Part shown: positions 35,490 through 43,168 of the stretch, piece by piece
How the letters are laid out: each line of letters starts with the position of its first letter
How positions within the stretch are numbered: position 1 is the first letter of the stretch
DNA from: Qipengyuania citrea
GTDB lineage: Bacteria; Pseudomonadota; Alphaproteobacteria; Sphingomonadales; Sphingomonadaceae
Assembly (NCBI RefSeq): GCF_009828015.1
Contig: NZ_WTYG01000001.1
Location: 186,001 to 250,000 of the forward strand
Direction of reading: 5' to 3'
Length of the DNA stretch: 64,000 bases
Made by a program: the position numbers and the translations under genes
The notes under the pieces: model-generated
What the model saw: the letters and a program-made list of their open reading frames with translations, nothing else
Database searches by the model: none
Told to the model about the DNA's origin: nothing

Positions 35490-35837
35490 TCAGGCGCGAG
35501 GAGGGCGTTTGGGTAAATTGCTCGCATCGCCGAATAATTCTTCGGCCATATGCGACCCAACCGTGATGTTAAGCCGGTCGGGCATGTCGTTTAAAAGCTT
35601 CGATTTCAGTGCTGCGGCGACGTGATGGCAATGCCCGTGGGCGCATTCCTGCTGCTCCGGGCTTTCGTTTTGCGGGCTCTCGTCCGCATCAATGTCGAAC
35701 ATCTGGACCGAATAGGCTATTTCTGACAGCTCGTCCGCACATTGCGCTGCTTCGACCGCCGGAGACGCCATCAGCGCTGCGACCGCCAAAAGGGCGGCGA
35801 CAATCCTGACGGGAATCAAGGCGTTCAGATCGAACAT
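35490..35837 (-). CDS. czcI: CzcI-like secreted His/Cys-rich protein
   Basis: Starting at 35837, the 115-residue product has a signal peptide (cleavage near AVEAAQ, about 27). The mature part carries a metal-ligand cluster, QECAHGHCHHVAA (about 64-76), with two Cys and three to four His. Position just ahead of czcCBA, small size and this cluster match CzcI of the czc operon, a small periplasmic protein whose role is poorly defined. Direct sequence similarity was not checked. Confidence 0.65.
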   Translation of the reverse strand: MFDLNALIPVRIVAALLAVAALMASPAVEAAQCADELSEIAYSVQMFDIDADESPQNESPEQQECAHGHCHHVAAALKSKLLNDMPDRLNITVGSHMAEELFGDASNLPKRPPRA

Positions 35838-36167
35838 CCTGTGGCCCCTAACAAGGTGAAACGAAAGTTGAAACAAAAATCTTCTCGGTTGCTGTAATGT
35901 GATATTGTCACGAAGCGTCCGGACAATGAATATTGTTCGAGTAGTTTCTTTTTCGACCAAATTCCATGGAATGAATGCAGCGTTCTTATAAGGCGAAAGC
36001 TGATTAATATTCAAATTACCCAAGTTCCGTCATAATCAGCCATCCAATCCTAGATCACGACATCAGAATCTGGATTATCACGATGATAACGCTTCCAGCG
36101 ACTGGAGGTGCAAGCACTTTTTTTGCTGTCTGGGTTCGGTGTCCATAGTCCCATTATAGCTTTCGCG
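35838..36167. other. Intergenic region upstream of czcICBA
   Basis: This 330-base AT-rich stretch must carry the czc promoter. It holds three short dyads, two at 35899-35936 (separate entry) and one at 36075-36089 (TTATCA-CGA-TGATAA). No gene was found. The end of the MerR gene at 36168 closes it. Confidence 0.5.
35899..35936 (-). promoter_or_regulatory. Paired dyads, candidate czc operator
   Basis: GTGA-TATTG-TCAC (35899-35911) and ACAAT-GAAT-ATTGT (35923-35936) lie 12 bases apart and share the core ATATTGT. They are 62-99 bases upstream of the czcI-like start, a suitable place for a metal-responsive regulator. The binding protein is unknown. Confidence 0.4.
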
Positions 36168-36581
36168 TCAGCGACCCGCGGAAGAGGCGGCTGGGTTTCG
36201 AGAAAGCGTTTCGATGATTTTGCATTCGGAAACCTCGCCGCCCGTGCAGGCCGCGACCACACTTCTCAGTTCGGAACGAAGCGCTTGTAGCCGACTGATG
36301 CGCTCGTCCACGGCTCGAAGGTGCCGCAAAGCGATGTCACCCGCCTCGTCACAGCTCTGATCCGGTCTCGCCTTCACGCTTAAAAGCGAGCGTGTTTCAT
36401 CGATCGAAAACCCCAATTTTCGAGCATGCCGAATAAAGGAAAGGCGCTCGACGTCCTGCTCTTTGTAGGTTCGCTGCCCCGCTGCCGTACGCGCGGCTTC
36501 GGGCATCAGTCCGATATCCTCATAAAACCTTATCGTATTGACCTTGGTGCCCGTCGCCTTCGAAAGACCTCCGATAAGCAT
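36168..36581 (-). CDS. MerR-family metal-responsive regulator
   Basis: The 137-residue protein has the MerR N-terminal domain (LIGGLSKATGTKVNTIRFYEDIG), a long helix, and a C-terminal loop ACTGGEVSECKIIE with two Cys. An upstream QSCDEAGD provides the third ligand of the ZntR/CadR type. It is divergent from a short CDF gene, and a long-spacer promoter lies between them. It differs clearly in sequence from the other two MerR proteins of the island, and so does its operator. Confidence 0.88.
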   Translation of the reverse strand: MLIGGLSKATGTKVNTIRFYEDIGLMPEAARTAAGQRTYKEQDVERLSFIRHARKLGFSIDETRSLLSVKARPDQSCDEAGDIALRHLRAVDERISRLQALRSELRSVVAACTGGEVSECKIIETLSRNPAASSAGR

Positions 36582-36629
36582 GAACTCACTCCTCCAGCTC
36601 CGAAACCGCGAACCATTCGCAATTTTGGC

Positions 36630-36660
36630 TTGCTCCTACAGTTGCTAGAGGTGTTACCTA
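36630..36660 (+). promoter_or_regulatory. MerR-type promoter for the CDF gene
   Basis: TTGCTC (36630-36635) and TACCTA (36655-36660) are 19 bases apart, the MerR-controlled spacing. An imperfect dyad (CTCCTA / TAGAGG) overlaps the spacer. The CDF start codon begins only 7 bases after the -10, so the transcript may be leaderless. The -35 and dyad are less perfect than at 21506. Confidence 0.5.
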
Positions 36661-36667
36661 ATGCCTC

Positions 36668-37330
36668 ATGTCGAATAACGAAACATCGGATTGCGGCTGC
36701 ACAGGCGATACGCAAAGAGCAGGCGCAGACCCCGCCTATCGCCGCGCCCTTTGGATCGTCGTATTGCTCAATCTGGGCTTTGGCGTTTTCGAGGCCTTCG
36801 GCGGGTTTCTGGCGGACAGCCAAGCGCTCAAGGCCGACGCTCTCGACTTCATCGGCGATGGATCGATCACGCTCATCGGCATCCTTGCTCTTGCGTGGAC
36901 TGCCCGCACGCGCGCCCGGGTCGCGCTGGCACAGGGGCTGTTTCTGGGCGTACTAGGCCTCGGAGTGATCGGTCTGGCGGTCTGGCGATCGCTTAACGCG
37001 GTCGCGCCGGAAGCCGGCTTGATGGGCGGGATCGCCGTCGCAGCCTTGATAGTCAACATCGCGGCGGCGCTTGTGCTGATGCGGTTTCGCGAAGGCGACG
37101 CACATGTATCCGCGATCTGGCTGTTCAGCCGCAATGACGCGATCGCCAATGTCGGAGTGATCATCGCTGCTGCCCTGGTCGCCTGGACCGGGCAAGCCTG
37201 GCCCGATCTGCTGGTCGCAGCGGTGATCGCACTGATCTTCCTGCATTCGGCCTATCTTATTGTCCGGCGTGCCACCGAGGAACTTCGCGCGCAGCATGTT
37301 TCGGCTCTCGGAAAGGCCGCCTCCAAATGA
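36668..37330 (+). CDS. Cation transporter, CDF-like, short form
   Basis: The 220-residue membrane protein has six helices and CDF motifs DSQALKADALDFIGDGSITL (about 49-68) and FSRNDAIANVGVII (about 156-169). A Cys-containing N-terminus (DCGCTGD) recalls the Cys pair in the transporter at 20862, its closest relative here. No C-terminal domain. It is divergent from a MerR gene and overlaps the FTR1 gene by four bases, so efflux and the iron-permease-like protein are co-regulated. Confidence 0.87.
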   Translation: MSNNETSDCGCTGDTQRAGADPAYRRALWIVVLLNLGFGVFEAFGGFLADSQALKADALDFIGDGSITLIGILALAWTARTRARVALAQGLFLGVLGLGVIGLAVWRSLNAVAPEAGLMGGIAVAALIVNIAAALVLMRFREGDAHVSAIWLFSRNDAIANVGVIIAAALVAWTGQAWPDLLVAAVIALIFLHSAYLIVRRATEELRAQHVSALGKAASK

Positions 37331-39267
37331 CGCTACGTGCTTTTGCGGTCCAATTGATCGCTTTCCTGTCGATCGCAGTCGCAATGCCCGCTTCTGCAGG
37401 CACGCATGACGCGGTTCAGACGACCTGGCGCCTGCTCGATTACATCGCCGTGGATTACACCGAAGCCGTTAGCGGCGGTGAAGTCACGAACGAGCTGGAG
37501 TATGCCGAAATGCAGGAATTTTCTGCCTCGGTAGCCGAACGCATGGCTGCCCTGCCCGCAAACGCGCACCGTGCCCAGCTGGTTGCGGAGGCAGAGGCTC
37601 TCGTCGAGTCAATCTCGACGAAGGTGGAGCCTGCTGTCGTCGCACGAGACGCGCGCAGATTGGCAAGCGAGCTGATCGCGGCGTTTCCCGTTCCGCTTGC
37701 TCCCGAGGCGGCACCCGACCTCGCGCGAGGTGCCGCGCTGTACGCCCAGAACTGCGCAAGCTGTCATGGCGTGAGCGGAGGAGGCGACGGCCCCGCGGCA
37801 GAGGGACTCGATCCCCCGCCAATCGCGTTCGACGACGTCGTCCGTGCCCGCGAGCGAAGCGCTTTCGCGCTCTACCAGGTCATTGGACAGGGTCTGGAGG
37901 GAACGGCCATGCCGGGCTTTTCCGATCTCGGGGCGGAAGATCGCTGGAGCCTGGCCTACTATTCAGGGTCGATCGCATTTGAGGATGTGGAGCGCGGCAG
38001 ACGGATCTGGAACGACGATCCGGAAATCCGGGCGCGTATTCCTGACCTCGCCGCTCTATCCGGCCTTACGCCGGCAACCCTTGGCGAGGCGATCAGCACC
38101 GAGCGTGCCGATGCCGTTATGGCCTATTTGCGGGCTCATCCCGAAGCCATGGCGAGCGATACGACCGGCTCACTCGCTTTGGCACGCAAACGCTTGCAGC
38201 AAAGTCTTGCCGCTTACGAAGCGGGTAATGAGGCCGAAGCGCGCGAACTCGCACTCTCGGCCTATCTGGATGGCTTCGAACCATTGGAAGCCGTTTTAAG
38301 CACGCGCGATGCAGACCTGCTCGCATCTGTCGAAACCGGCATGGCGGAGCTTCGAGCGGCAATAGGTCGCGGGGATCCGCTGGCCGCCGTCGCCCAAAGG
38401 GTGAATGCGCTCGACGTTCTTTTCTACCGCGCCGAGACGGTCCTCGCCCCGGACAATGCCAGTGAGGCGTCGGCATTCGCAGGAGCCTTTGCGATCCTGT
38501 TGCGCGAAGGGCTCGAGGCATTGCTGATCGTGATCGCGATGATCGCGTTCCTGCGCAAGGCCGAGAGAACGGAAGTTCTGCCCTTCGTCCATGGCGGATG
38601 GCTGTCGGCCCTTGTCGCCGGTGGCCTGACTTGGGTGGCAGCGACTTACCTGATCGGCATAAGTGGAGCAGGCCGTGAACTCGTAGAGGGGTTCGGATCG
38701 CTTTTTGCCGCGCTCGTCCTGCTGTCGGTCGGTATTTGGATGCACGGCAAGTCGCAGGCCGGCGAATGGCAACGCTATATCCAGAAAACCATGCAGCACG
38801 CTCTCTCGCGCAGGTCCGCATGGTTTCTGTTCGGGCTGGCGTTTCTGGTGGTTTATCGGGAGGTCTTTGAAACGATTCTCTTCTTCGCGGCGCTCTGGAC
38901 TCAGGGGCATGCCGACGCAATTCTCGGCGGCGCCGCCTCCGCAGTCGTGTTGCTCGGACTAATCGCCTGGGCGATGCTGCGCTACAGCCGCCGACTGCCG
39001 ATCGGAACCTTCTTCGCGTACAGCTCGATCCTGATCGGCATTCTTGCCGTCGTTCTGGCCGGGAAGGGCATTTCGGGCCTCCAGGAAGCCGGTCTGCTGG
39101 GCATCACCCCGCTTCCGGACCTGCCCCGCGTTCCGATTCTGGGCATTGCACCAGCACTCGAGCCGGTGGCAGCGCAAATCCTCACACTCGCCCTGATCAC
39201 GCTGGGTTATTGGCGCAACAGAACGAAAGGCCTGCAAGTGCGGACGCCGCAAGCCGAATCCGGCTAG
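37327..39267 (+). CDS. FTR1-family iron permease with N-terminal cytochrome c domain
   Basis: The 646-residue fusion has a signal peptide (ending PASAG), a helical periplasmic region, and a c-type haem motif CASCHG (Cys143-His147) in a cytochrome domain (about 130-225). A second helical segment precedes an FTR1 membrane domain (about 380-635) with seven helices. Its two iron-transport motifs are LREGLEAL near 393 and VVYREVFETI near 509, matching REGLE and its second copy. FTR1 proteins import iron oxidised in the periplasm. Coupling to a CDF exporter and neighbouring multicopper oxidases suggests iron uptake linked to oxidase activity, or metal traffic of another kind. Confidence 0.85.
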   Translation: MTLRAFAVQLIAFLSIAVAMPASAGTHDAVQTTWRLLDYIAVDYTEAVSGGEVTNELEYAEMQEFSASVAERMAALPANAHRAQLVAEAEALVESISTKVEPAVVARDARRLASELIAAFPVPLAPEAAPDLARGAALYAQNCASCHGVSGGGDGPAAEGLDPPPIAFDDVVRARERSAFALYQVIGQGLEGTAMPGFSDLGAEDRWSLAYYSGSIAFEDVERGRRIWNDDPEIRARIPDLAALSGLTPATLGEAISTERADAVMAYLRAHPEAMASDTTGSLALARKRLQQSLAAYEAGNEAEARELALSAYLDGFEPLEAVLSTRDADLLASVETGMAELRAAIGRGDPLAAVAQRVNALDVLFYRAETVLAPDNASEASAFAGAFAILLREGLEALLIVIAMIAFLRKAERTEVLPFVHGGWLSALVAGGLTWVAATYLIGISGAGRELVEGFGSLFAALVLLSVGIWMHGKSQAGEWQRYIQKTMQHALSRRSAWFLFGLAFLVVYREVFETILFFAALWTQGHADAILGGAASAVVLLGLIAWAMLRYSRRLPIGTFFAYSSILIGILAVVLAGKGISGLQEAGLLGITPLPDLPRVPILGIAPALEPVAAQILTLALITLGYWRNRTKGLQVRTPQAESG

Positions 39268-39293
39268 CGGCGCTCCGGTCGCAGGAAAGCGAT

Positions 39294-40942
39294 ATGATCG
39301 ACAGACGTTCCATTCTTGGCGGTGCGATGCTTGGCGCAGGTGCATTGGGGATAGCCGCATATGCCGGGCGCGACCTATTGATAGGCAAGAAAGCAACGCT
39401 TGCTTCGGGAACGGCACGCTCGCAACTTCTCATTCCTCCTCTTTATTCAGGCGAACGAGATAGTGGCGAGCGGGTTTTCGATCTCAATCTGCGCCACGGC
39501 GTCTCGCAATTTTTGACGGGCTCGAAACGCCGACCATCGGTATCAACCAATCCTATCTAGGCCCCACGCTTGAGATGTACGCGGGCGACACGGTGCGGAT
39601 GAATGTCACGAGCGATCTGTCCGAAACGGCAACCGTCCACTGGCACGGTTTTCATCTGCCGGCGCGCGCCGATGGCGGACCGCATCAACCGATCGAGCCG
39701 GGAGGCAGCTGGACCGCGCGTTTCGATGTCCGCCAGCGCGCATCGATGTTCTGGTATCATTCGCATGCGCACCGCCGCTCGGGGCCGCAAGTCTATCAGG
39801 GTCTGGCCGGAATGATCTACGTCCGCGACAGCGCGAGCGAAGCGCTCGACCTTCCGAACGATTATGGCGTCGATGATATACCGCTGGTCGTTCAGGACCG
39901 CGCTTTCGCGAGCGATGGAAGCCTCATTTACTCCACACGTATGCACAATGTGATGATGGGGATGATGGGTGATACGATGCTGGTCAATGGCATCGTCGAA
40001 CCCGTCTTTGAAGCAAAGTCTGATCGCCTTCGGCTGCGCCTGGTCAATGGCTCGAACGCACGCTTTTACCGTTTCGGGTTCGACGATGGCCGCAGCTTCC
40101 ATCAGATCGGAACCGACGGCGGTTTGCTCGCCGCGCCGCTGCCAACCGACAATGTCGTTCTCGCTCCCGGCGAACGCGCGCAGGTAATCGTCGATGTCAG
40201 CGACGGAAGGCCGGTCTCGCTGGTTGCGGACGGCCTCGAAATCATGGGTATGGGAAATATGGGCCGGCGAATGAGAGGGTCCGGGCCCATGCGCGATTCC
40301 GACCGGCCGGTGGACAATTGGATGATGGGCGACCGAGGCGGCCGTGGCGGTATGATGGGCGAACGGGAGCGTCGCGATGGGATGATGGGCGAACGGGAGC
40401 GTCGCGATGGGATGATGGGCGGCATGATGGATGAAAGGCGTCGCTTTACCGTGCTGGACATCCGGCCGGCCGCAAGCCGCAGGCGGGCGATCGCTATGCC
40501 CCGCCAGCTCGCTACCTTGCCTCAGATCGATCCAGGCGACGCGGTCCGGACGCGCCGTTTCGTTCTCGATATGGGCATGGGAATGCGCATGATGCGTGGA
40601 GGCGGTTTTACCATCAACGGCAAATCGATGGACATGCAGCGTATCGACGAGACAGTGCGGGTCGATACCACCGAAATCTGGCAGGTCGAGAATGCCTCGA
40701 TGATGGCGCATCCGTTCCACATTCACGATGTGCAGTTCCGTATCCTCGACCGGAACGGCCGGCCGCCTGATGCGGCGGAGCAGGGGCTAAAGGACACGGT
40801 CGTCGTCTATCCGGGCGAGACCGTGCGGCTCCTTTTGCGGTTCGAGGACTACACCGACCCGGATTTGCCTTACATGTATCACTGCCACATCCTCGAGCAC
40901 GAAGATGCCGGCATGATGGGGCAATTCACCGTCACAGCCTGA
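39294..40942 (+). pseudogene. Multicopper oxidase, frameshifted
   Basis: This is a paralogue of the oxidase at 8160. The first part (from 39294; Tat-like MIDRRSILGGAMLGAGALG) reads correctly to VFDLNLRHGVSQF. It then loses frame at a run of five T (39510-39514) and stops at 39560. The next frame continues with DGLETPTIGINQSYLGPTLE, HWHGFHLPARADGG, YHSHAHRRSGPQ, HPFHIHDVQF and YHCHILEHEDAGMMGQF. One added base in the T-run restores a full oxidase of about 549 residues. Downstream codons look intact, so this may be a recent mutation, phase variation or a sequencing error. A Met/Arg/Gly-rich insert near 40320-40430 contains a 30-base tandem repeat. Confidence 0.82.
40351..40420 (+). repeat. 30-base tandem repeat in the oxidase Met-rich loop
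   Basis: Two near-identical 30-base units (40351-40380 and 40381-40410) plus a partial third (40411-40420) encode GMMGERERRD repeats. The units differ only at the first base. A degenerate copy precedes at 40321. The in-frame length changes only the copper-binding loop. Confidence 0.85.
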
Positions 40943-40946
40943 ATCA

Positions 40947-41024
40947 TTAGCCGGGCAGAAGACCTGCCACCGACAGCCTCCAGGCCCTCACCAATGCGAG
41001 AACCAGGCAGCAGGAATTTGCCAT
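40947..41024 (-). CDS. 25-residue ORF with Cys pair downstream of a MerR promoter
   Basis: An ATG at 41024 is preceded by AAGGAGAG at good spacing. The peptide MANSCCLVLALVRAWRLSVA (first 20 residues) has a Cys pair near the start, as does the CDF protein at 20862 (MGKNCC). It lies just downstream of the leftward MerR-type promoter at 41058-41088 and ends 4 bases past the oxidase stop. It could be a real tiny gene or the remaining 5' end of a lost CDF gene. It is too short to judge. Confidence 0.35.
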   Translation of the reverse strand: MANSCCLVLALVRAWRLSVAGLLPG

Positions 41025-41057
41025 GCCGCTCTCCTTGCAACGTTCGAGTCGCAATGA

Positions 41058-41088
41058 CATATGCACCTTGTAGTAACTACAAGGTCAA
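41058..41088 (-). promoter_or_regulatory. MerR-type operator/promoter, near copy of the one at 21506
   Basis: The dyad ACCTTGTAG-TAA-CTACAAGGT (41065-41085) has exactly the same 9-base arms as at 21513-21533. On the minus strand, TTGACC (41083-41088) is followed after 19 bases by CATATG (41058-41063), a weaker -10. It points left, towards the 25-codon ORF and the oxidase end; on the other side it overlaps the leader of the MerR gene at 41092. Confidence 0.75.
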
Positions 41089-41091
41089 GTG

Positions 41092-41487
41092 ATGCGTATC
41101 GGCGAACTGGCGAAAGCAACCGGCACCAAGGCGGAAACCATCCGCTACTACGAGCGGGAAGGGATCCTGCCTGCAGCGGACCGAACAGACAGCAACTATC
41201 GTGACTATTCTGACGAACATCTCGCAACGTTGATTTTCGTGCGACGCGCCCGGGCGCTAGGGTTCACGATGGCCCAAGTGCGTGAACTGCTCGCCCTGTC
41301 TGACCACGAAGACAAACCATGCCGAGATGTGGACCAGCTCGTCCAGCGCCAGTTGGGCGAGGTCGCGCGCAAGATCGCCGATCTGACGTCATTGCAAGAC
41401 GAACTCCAGCACATGCTGCGATCATGCCAGGCAGACCGCATTGGTGAATGCCGGATCGTCGAAAGTTTGGCGCGGCCATTGCGGTGA
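41092..41487 (+). CDS. MerR-family metal-responsive regulator (ZntR/CadR-like)
   Basis: The 131-residue protein ([23 protein letters not shown] at the N-terminus) closely resembles the MerR at 21554. It has the metal-binding Cys in KPCRDVD and SCQADRIGECRIVE, matching the three-Cys divalent-metal type. The start codon is 6 bases past the operator dyad, so binding would also repress its own gene. No intact divergent transporter remains beside it, so it may act on the identical operator at 21513 (inference). Confidence 0.88.
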   Translation: MRIGELAKATGTKAETIRYYEREGILPAADRTDSNYRDYSDEHLATLIFVRRARALGFTMAQVRELLALSDHEDKPCRDVDQLVQRQLGEVARKIADLTSLQDELQHMLRSCQADRIGECRIVESLARPLR

Positions 41488-41640
41488 TGGAGACGTCACG
41501 GAAGTCAATTTGCGGCGCACAGCGGACCCTACAATTGCAGCGGACGCGACGACACGGAGTGGGAAAGGGGGTATTATAGGATGTATAAATCGAGAGCATC
41601 CGTAGCCCGACTCACAGTATTAGCGGGTTAAATTCATCGT

Positions 41641-41663
41641 TCGAATCCCTCCGCCGGATTCGA
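41641..41663. repeat. Inverted repeat resembling a tRNA T-arm
   Basis: TCGAATCC (41641-41648) and GGATTCGA (41656-41663) form an 8-base stem around CTCCGCC. The left arm, in the context CGTTCGAATCCCTCCGCC, resembles the 3' end of a tRNA, but the T-stem does not pair. This 272-base gap (41488-41759) between the MerR and integrase genes holds no gene. Confidence 0.4.
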
Positions 41664-41759
41664 TTGCGCTGACAGCGAATTCTAGGCCGAGGCTCCGCAC
41701 AAGGTTTGCTCATTGTCGATGGGTTACGACGACAATCATTCGCGCGAAGCCCGATACAG

Positions 41760-42941
41760 CTAGTCTACATCTTCAAGCAGGAGCGTAGACAGTGCATCCT
41801 CTGAATCATCGTGCACTAGGTGCCCATAATGCTTCTCGATCATGGCGACGCTCGTGCCCGATAACTGTGCAACGGTGAGTATAGGAAGGCGAGCGCGGAT
41901 CAGGTCCGTAATGACGCTATGTCGAAGCGTATAAGCACAAACGGCAATTGGCAGATTGGCTGCTTTGGTCGCCTCTTTGATAGGGCGCTTCCATGAGTCC
42001 TTAGCCCAGGCCTTACCGCTCGATCGAACAAAGATGTAAGAGGCGGGTGGCTTTTGCTCGACTTGTTCGGCGAAGAAATCTGTCGTGTCTTTGGGCAGGG
42101 AAATCTGACGTGACCTATCATTCTTGTCTTTGCCAACGATCAAGGAACGGGTGCGCTGATCAAATTCGCGCGCAGTCAGAGCTGCGAGCGCACCGGGCCG
42201 AAGTGGCAACAAACATAGCCCCTTCACGAAAGGTCGCGCCTCATCGCTGACGGCATCGATCAGCCGCTTGCGCTCAACCCGGTCCAGATAGAGATCACGA
42301 GGCTTGCCGGCGCCCTTGAAGGGTTTTAACGCTTCTTGCCAAGCGGCATCACTGCCTGGTCTACCGGGCTCCAGCACTTGCCGTAGTGCTGCCCGCAACG
42401 GAACCATATCCCGGTTGACGGTCGACTTAGCTCGTTCCTTCCATCGCTTCTCTCCAGTTTTGCTCCGGCTGACCAGTGCGGGCGCCTGTTCCAGTCGCTT
42501 GCGCCAACTCCGCAAATGGTGTCGGCGCAGTTTTTCGAGCTTCACCTTGGCGATGGGATCGGAATAGACATGCCGTCGAAAAACGCCTTCGGCAATCGAT
42601 CCGGGCTTTTGCTCCAGGTAAGCTTCGCAGGCATCCCTCACCGTCACCATGCTGCGGGCAAGTTCGCCGCCAGATTCGACGGTGGCAGCCCATACCTCTG
42701 CGTCAGCCTTCGCCTGTCTAAAAACATCATGACCTGACAAGGTGCCATAATCGCCGAGCCGCTTTCGCTTATTGCGATTATTATCCGCGTCATAAAACCT
42801 GGCGAACCACGTGCCGCCAGCCGTCTTCTTCGACGGCCGATAACCGAGGTAGACGCCTTGGCGTAGACGATGCCAATGCGGTTCATCGCCCGCTTTTGGT
42901 TTCAACTTTTCACGATCCCCGATGCGGCTCAAATCTGGCAT
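41760..42941 (-). CDS. Tyrosine recombinase / site-specific integrase
   Basis: The 393-residue integrase has an N-terminal arm-binding region, a core-binding SAM-like domain (about 95-215) and a catalytic domain. Catalytic residues visible are Arg in LLPLRPGALAAL, Lys in GKDKNDRSRQ, Arg-His in AYTLRHSVITD (the first box II residue is Tyr where His is common), and the nucleophile Tyr372 in EKHYGHL. It lies at the right end of the island, reading away from the tRNA-Val fragment, which supports its role in integrating and excising this element. Confidence 0.9.
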   Translation of the reverse strand: MPDLSRIGDREKLKPKAGDEPHWHRLRQGVYLGYRPSKKTAGGTWFARFYDADNNRNKRKRLGDYGTLSGHDVFRQAKADAEVWAATVESGGELARSMVTVRDACEAYLEQKPGSIAEGVFRRHVYSDPIAKVKLEKLRRHHLRSWRKRLEQAPALVSRSKTGEKRWKERAKSTVNRDMVPLRAALRQVLEPGRPGSDAAWQEALKPFKGAGKPRDLYLDRVERKRLIDAVSDEARPFVKGLCLLPLRPGALAALTAREFDQRTRSLIVGKDKNDRSRQISLPKDTTDFFAEQVEQKPPASYIFVRSSGKAWAKDSWKRPIKEATKAANLPIAVCAYTLRHSVITDLIRARLPILTVAQLSGTSVAMIEKHYGHLVHDDSEDALSTLLLEDVD

Positions 42942-43074
42942 TCGGAATCGCTATCCTAAAATCCATGAAAAAACCATGAAAAACTTGGGTGGACAGCGGC
43001 GAACACCGACGAGCTTCAAGCTTTGTTTTTATTGGATTTTACGCTTTTCGAAAACCGCAGATTTCCGTTATTCC

Positions 43075-43124
43075 CATCCTTCACACGGGTGGGGTCGCAA
43101 GTTCAATCCTTGCCGCGCCCACCA
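43075..43124 (+). other. tRNA-Val(CAC) 3' half, attachment site
   Basis: These 50 bases fold as the 3' half of a tRNA. Anticodon stem CATCC (43075-43079) pairs with GGGTG (43087-43091) around the loop TTCACAC, giving anticodon CAC. The T-arm is GCAAG-TTCAATC-CTTGC (43097-43113), followed by acceptor strand CGCGCCC, A and an encoded CCA (43122-43124). The matching 5' acceptor GGGCGCG and D-arm are absent upstream, so it is not a complete tRNA. It is the expected attR of an element integrated into the anticodon-loop region of tRNA-Val. Confidence 0.8.
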
Positions 43125-43168
43125 TTTCCGCCAGACGCTATCGGATCGATCCCCGCCGCAAATCCGGC

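Larger units (their letters stand above)
1..43124. mobile_element. Metal-resistance genomic island (left end outside the window)
   Basis: Nearly all genes up to 41.5 kb serve metal efflux, metal oxidation or metal sensing. The block ends with a tyrosine integrase at 41760-42941 and, 133 bases beyond its start codon, a 50-base 3' half of tRNA-Val(CAC). Genes beyond that point are ordinary chromosomal ones. In integration into a tRNA gene on this strand, the detached 3' half marks the right junction, and the reconstituted whole tRNA sits at the left junction, here beyond base 1. No conjugation, relaxase or replication genes are visible, so the element may be integrase-mobilised only, or its transfer genes may lie to the left. 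The extent is inferred, and nested insertions are possible. Confidence 0.6.

Noticed and set aside
43021-43124. A complete tRNA-Val gene
   Set aside because: Only the anticodon arm onward folds; no GGGCGCG acceptor strand or D-arm precedes it, so it is called an attachment-site fragment.
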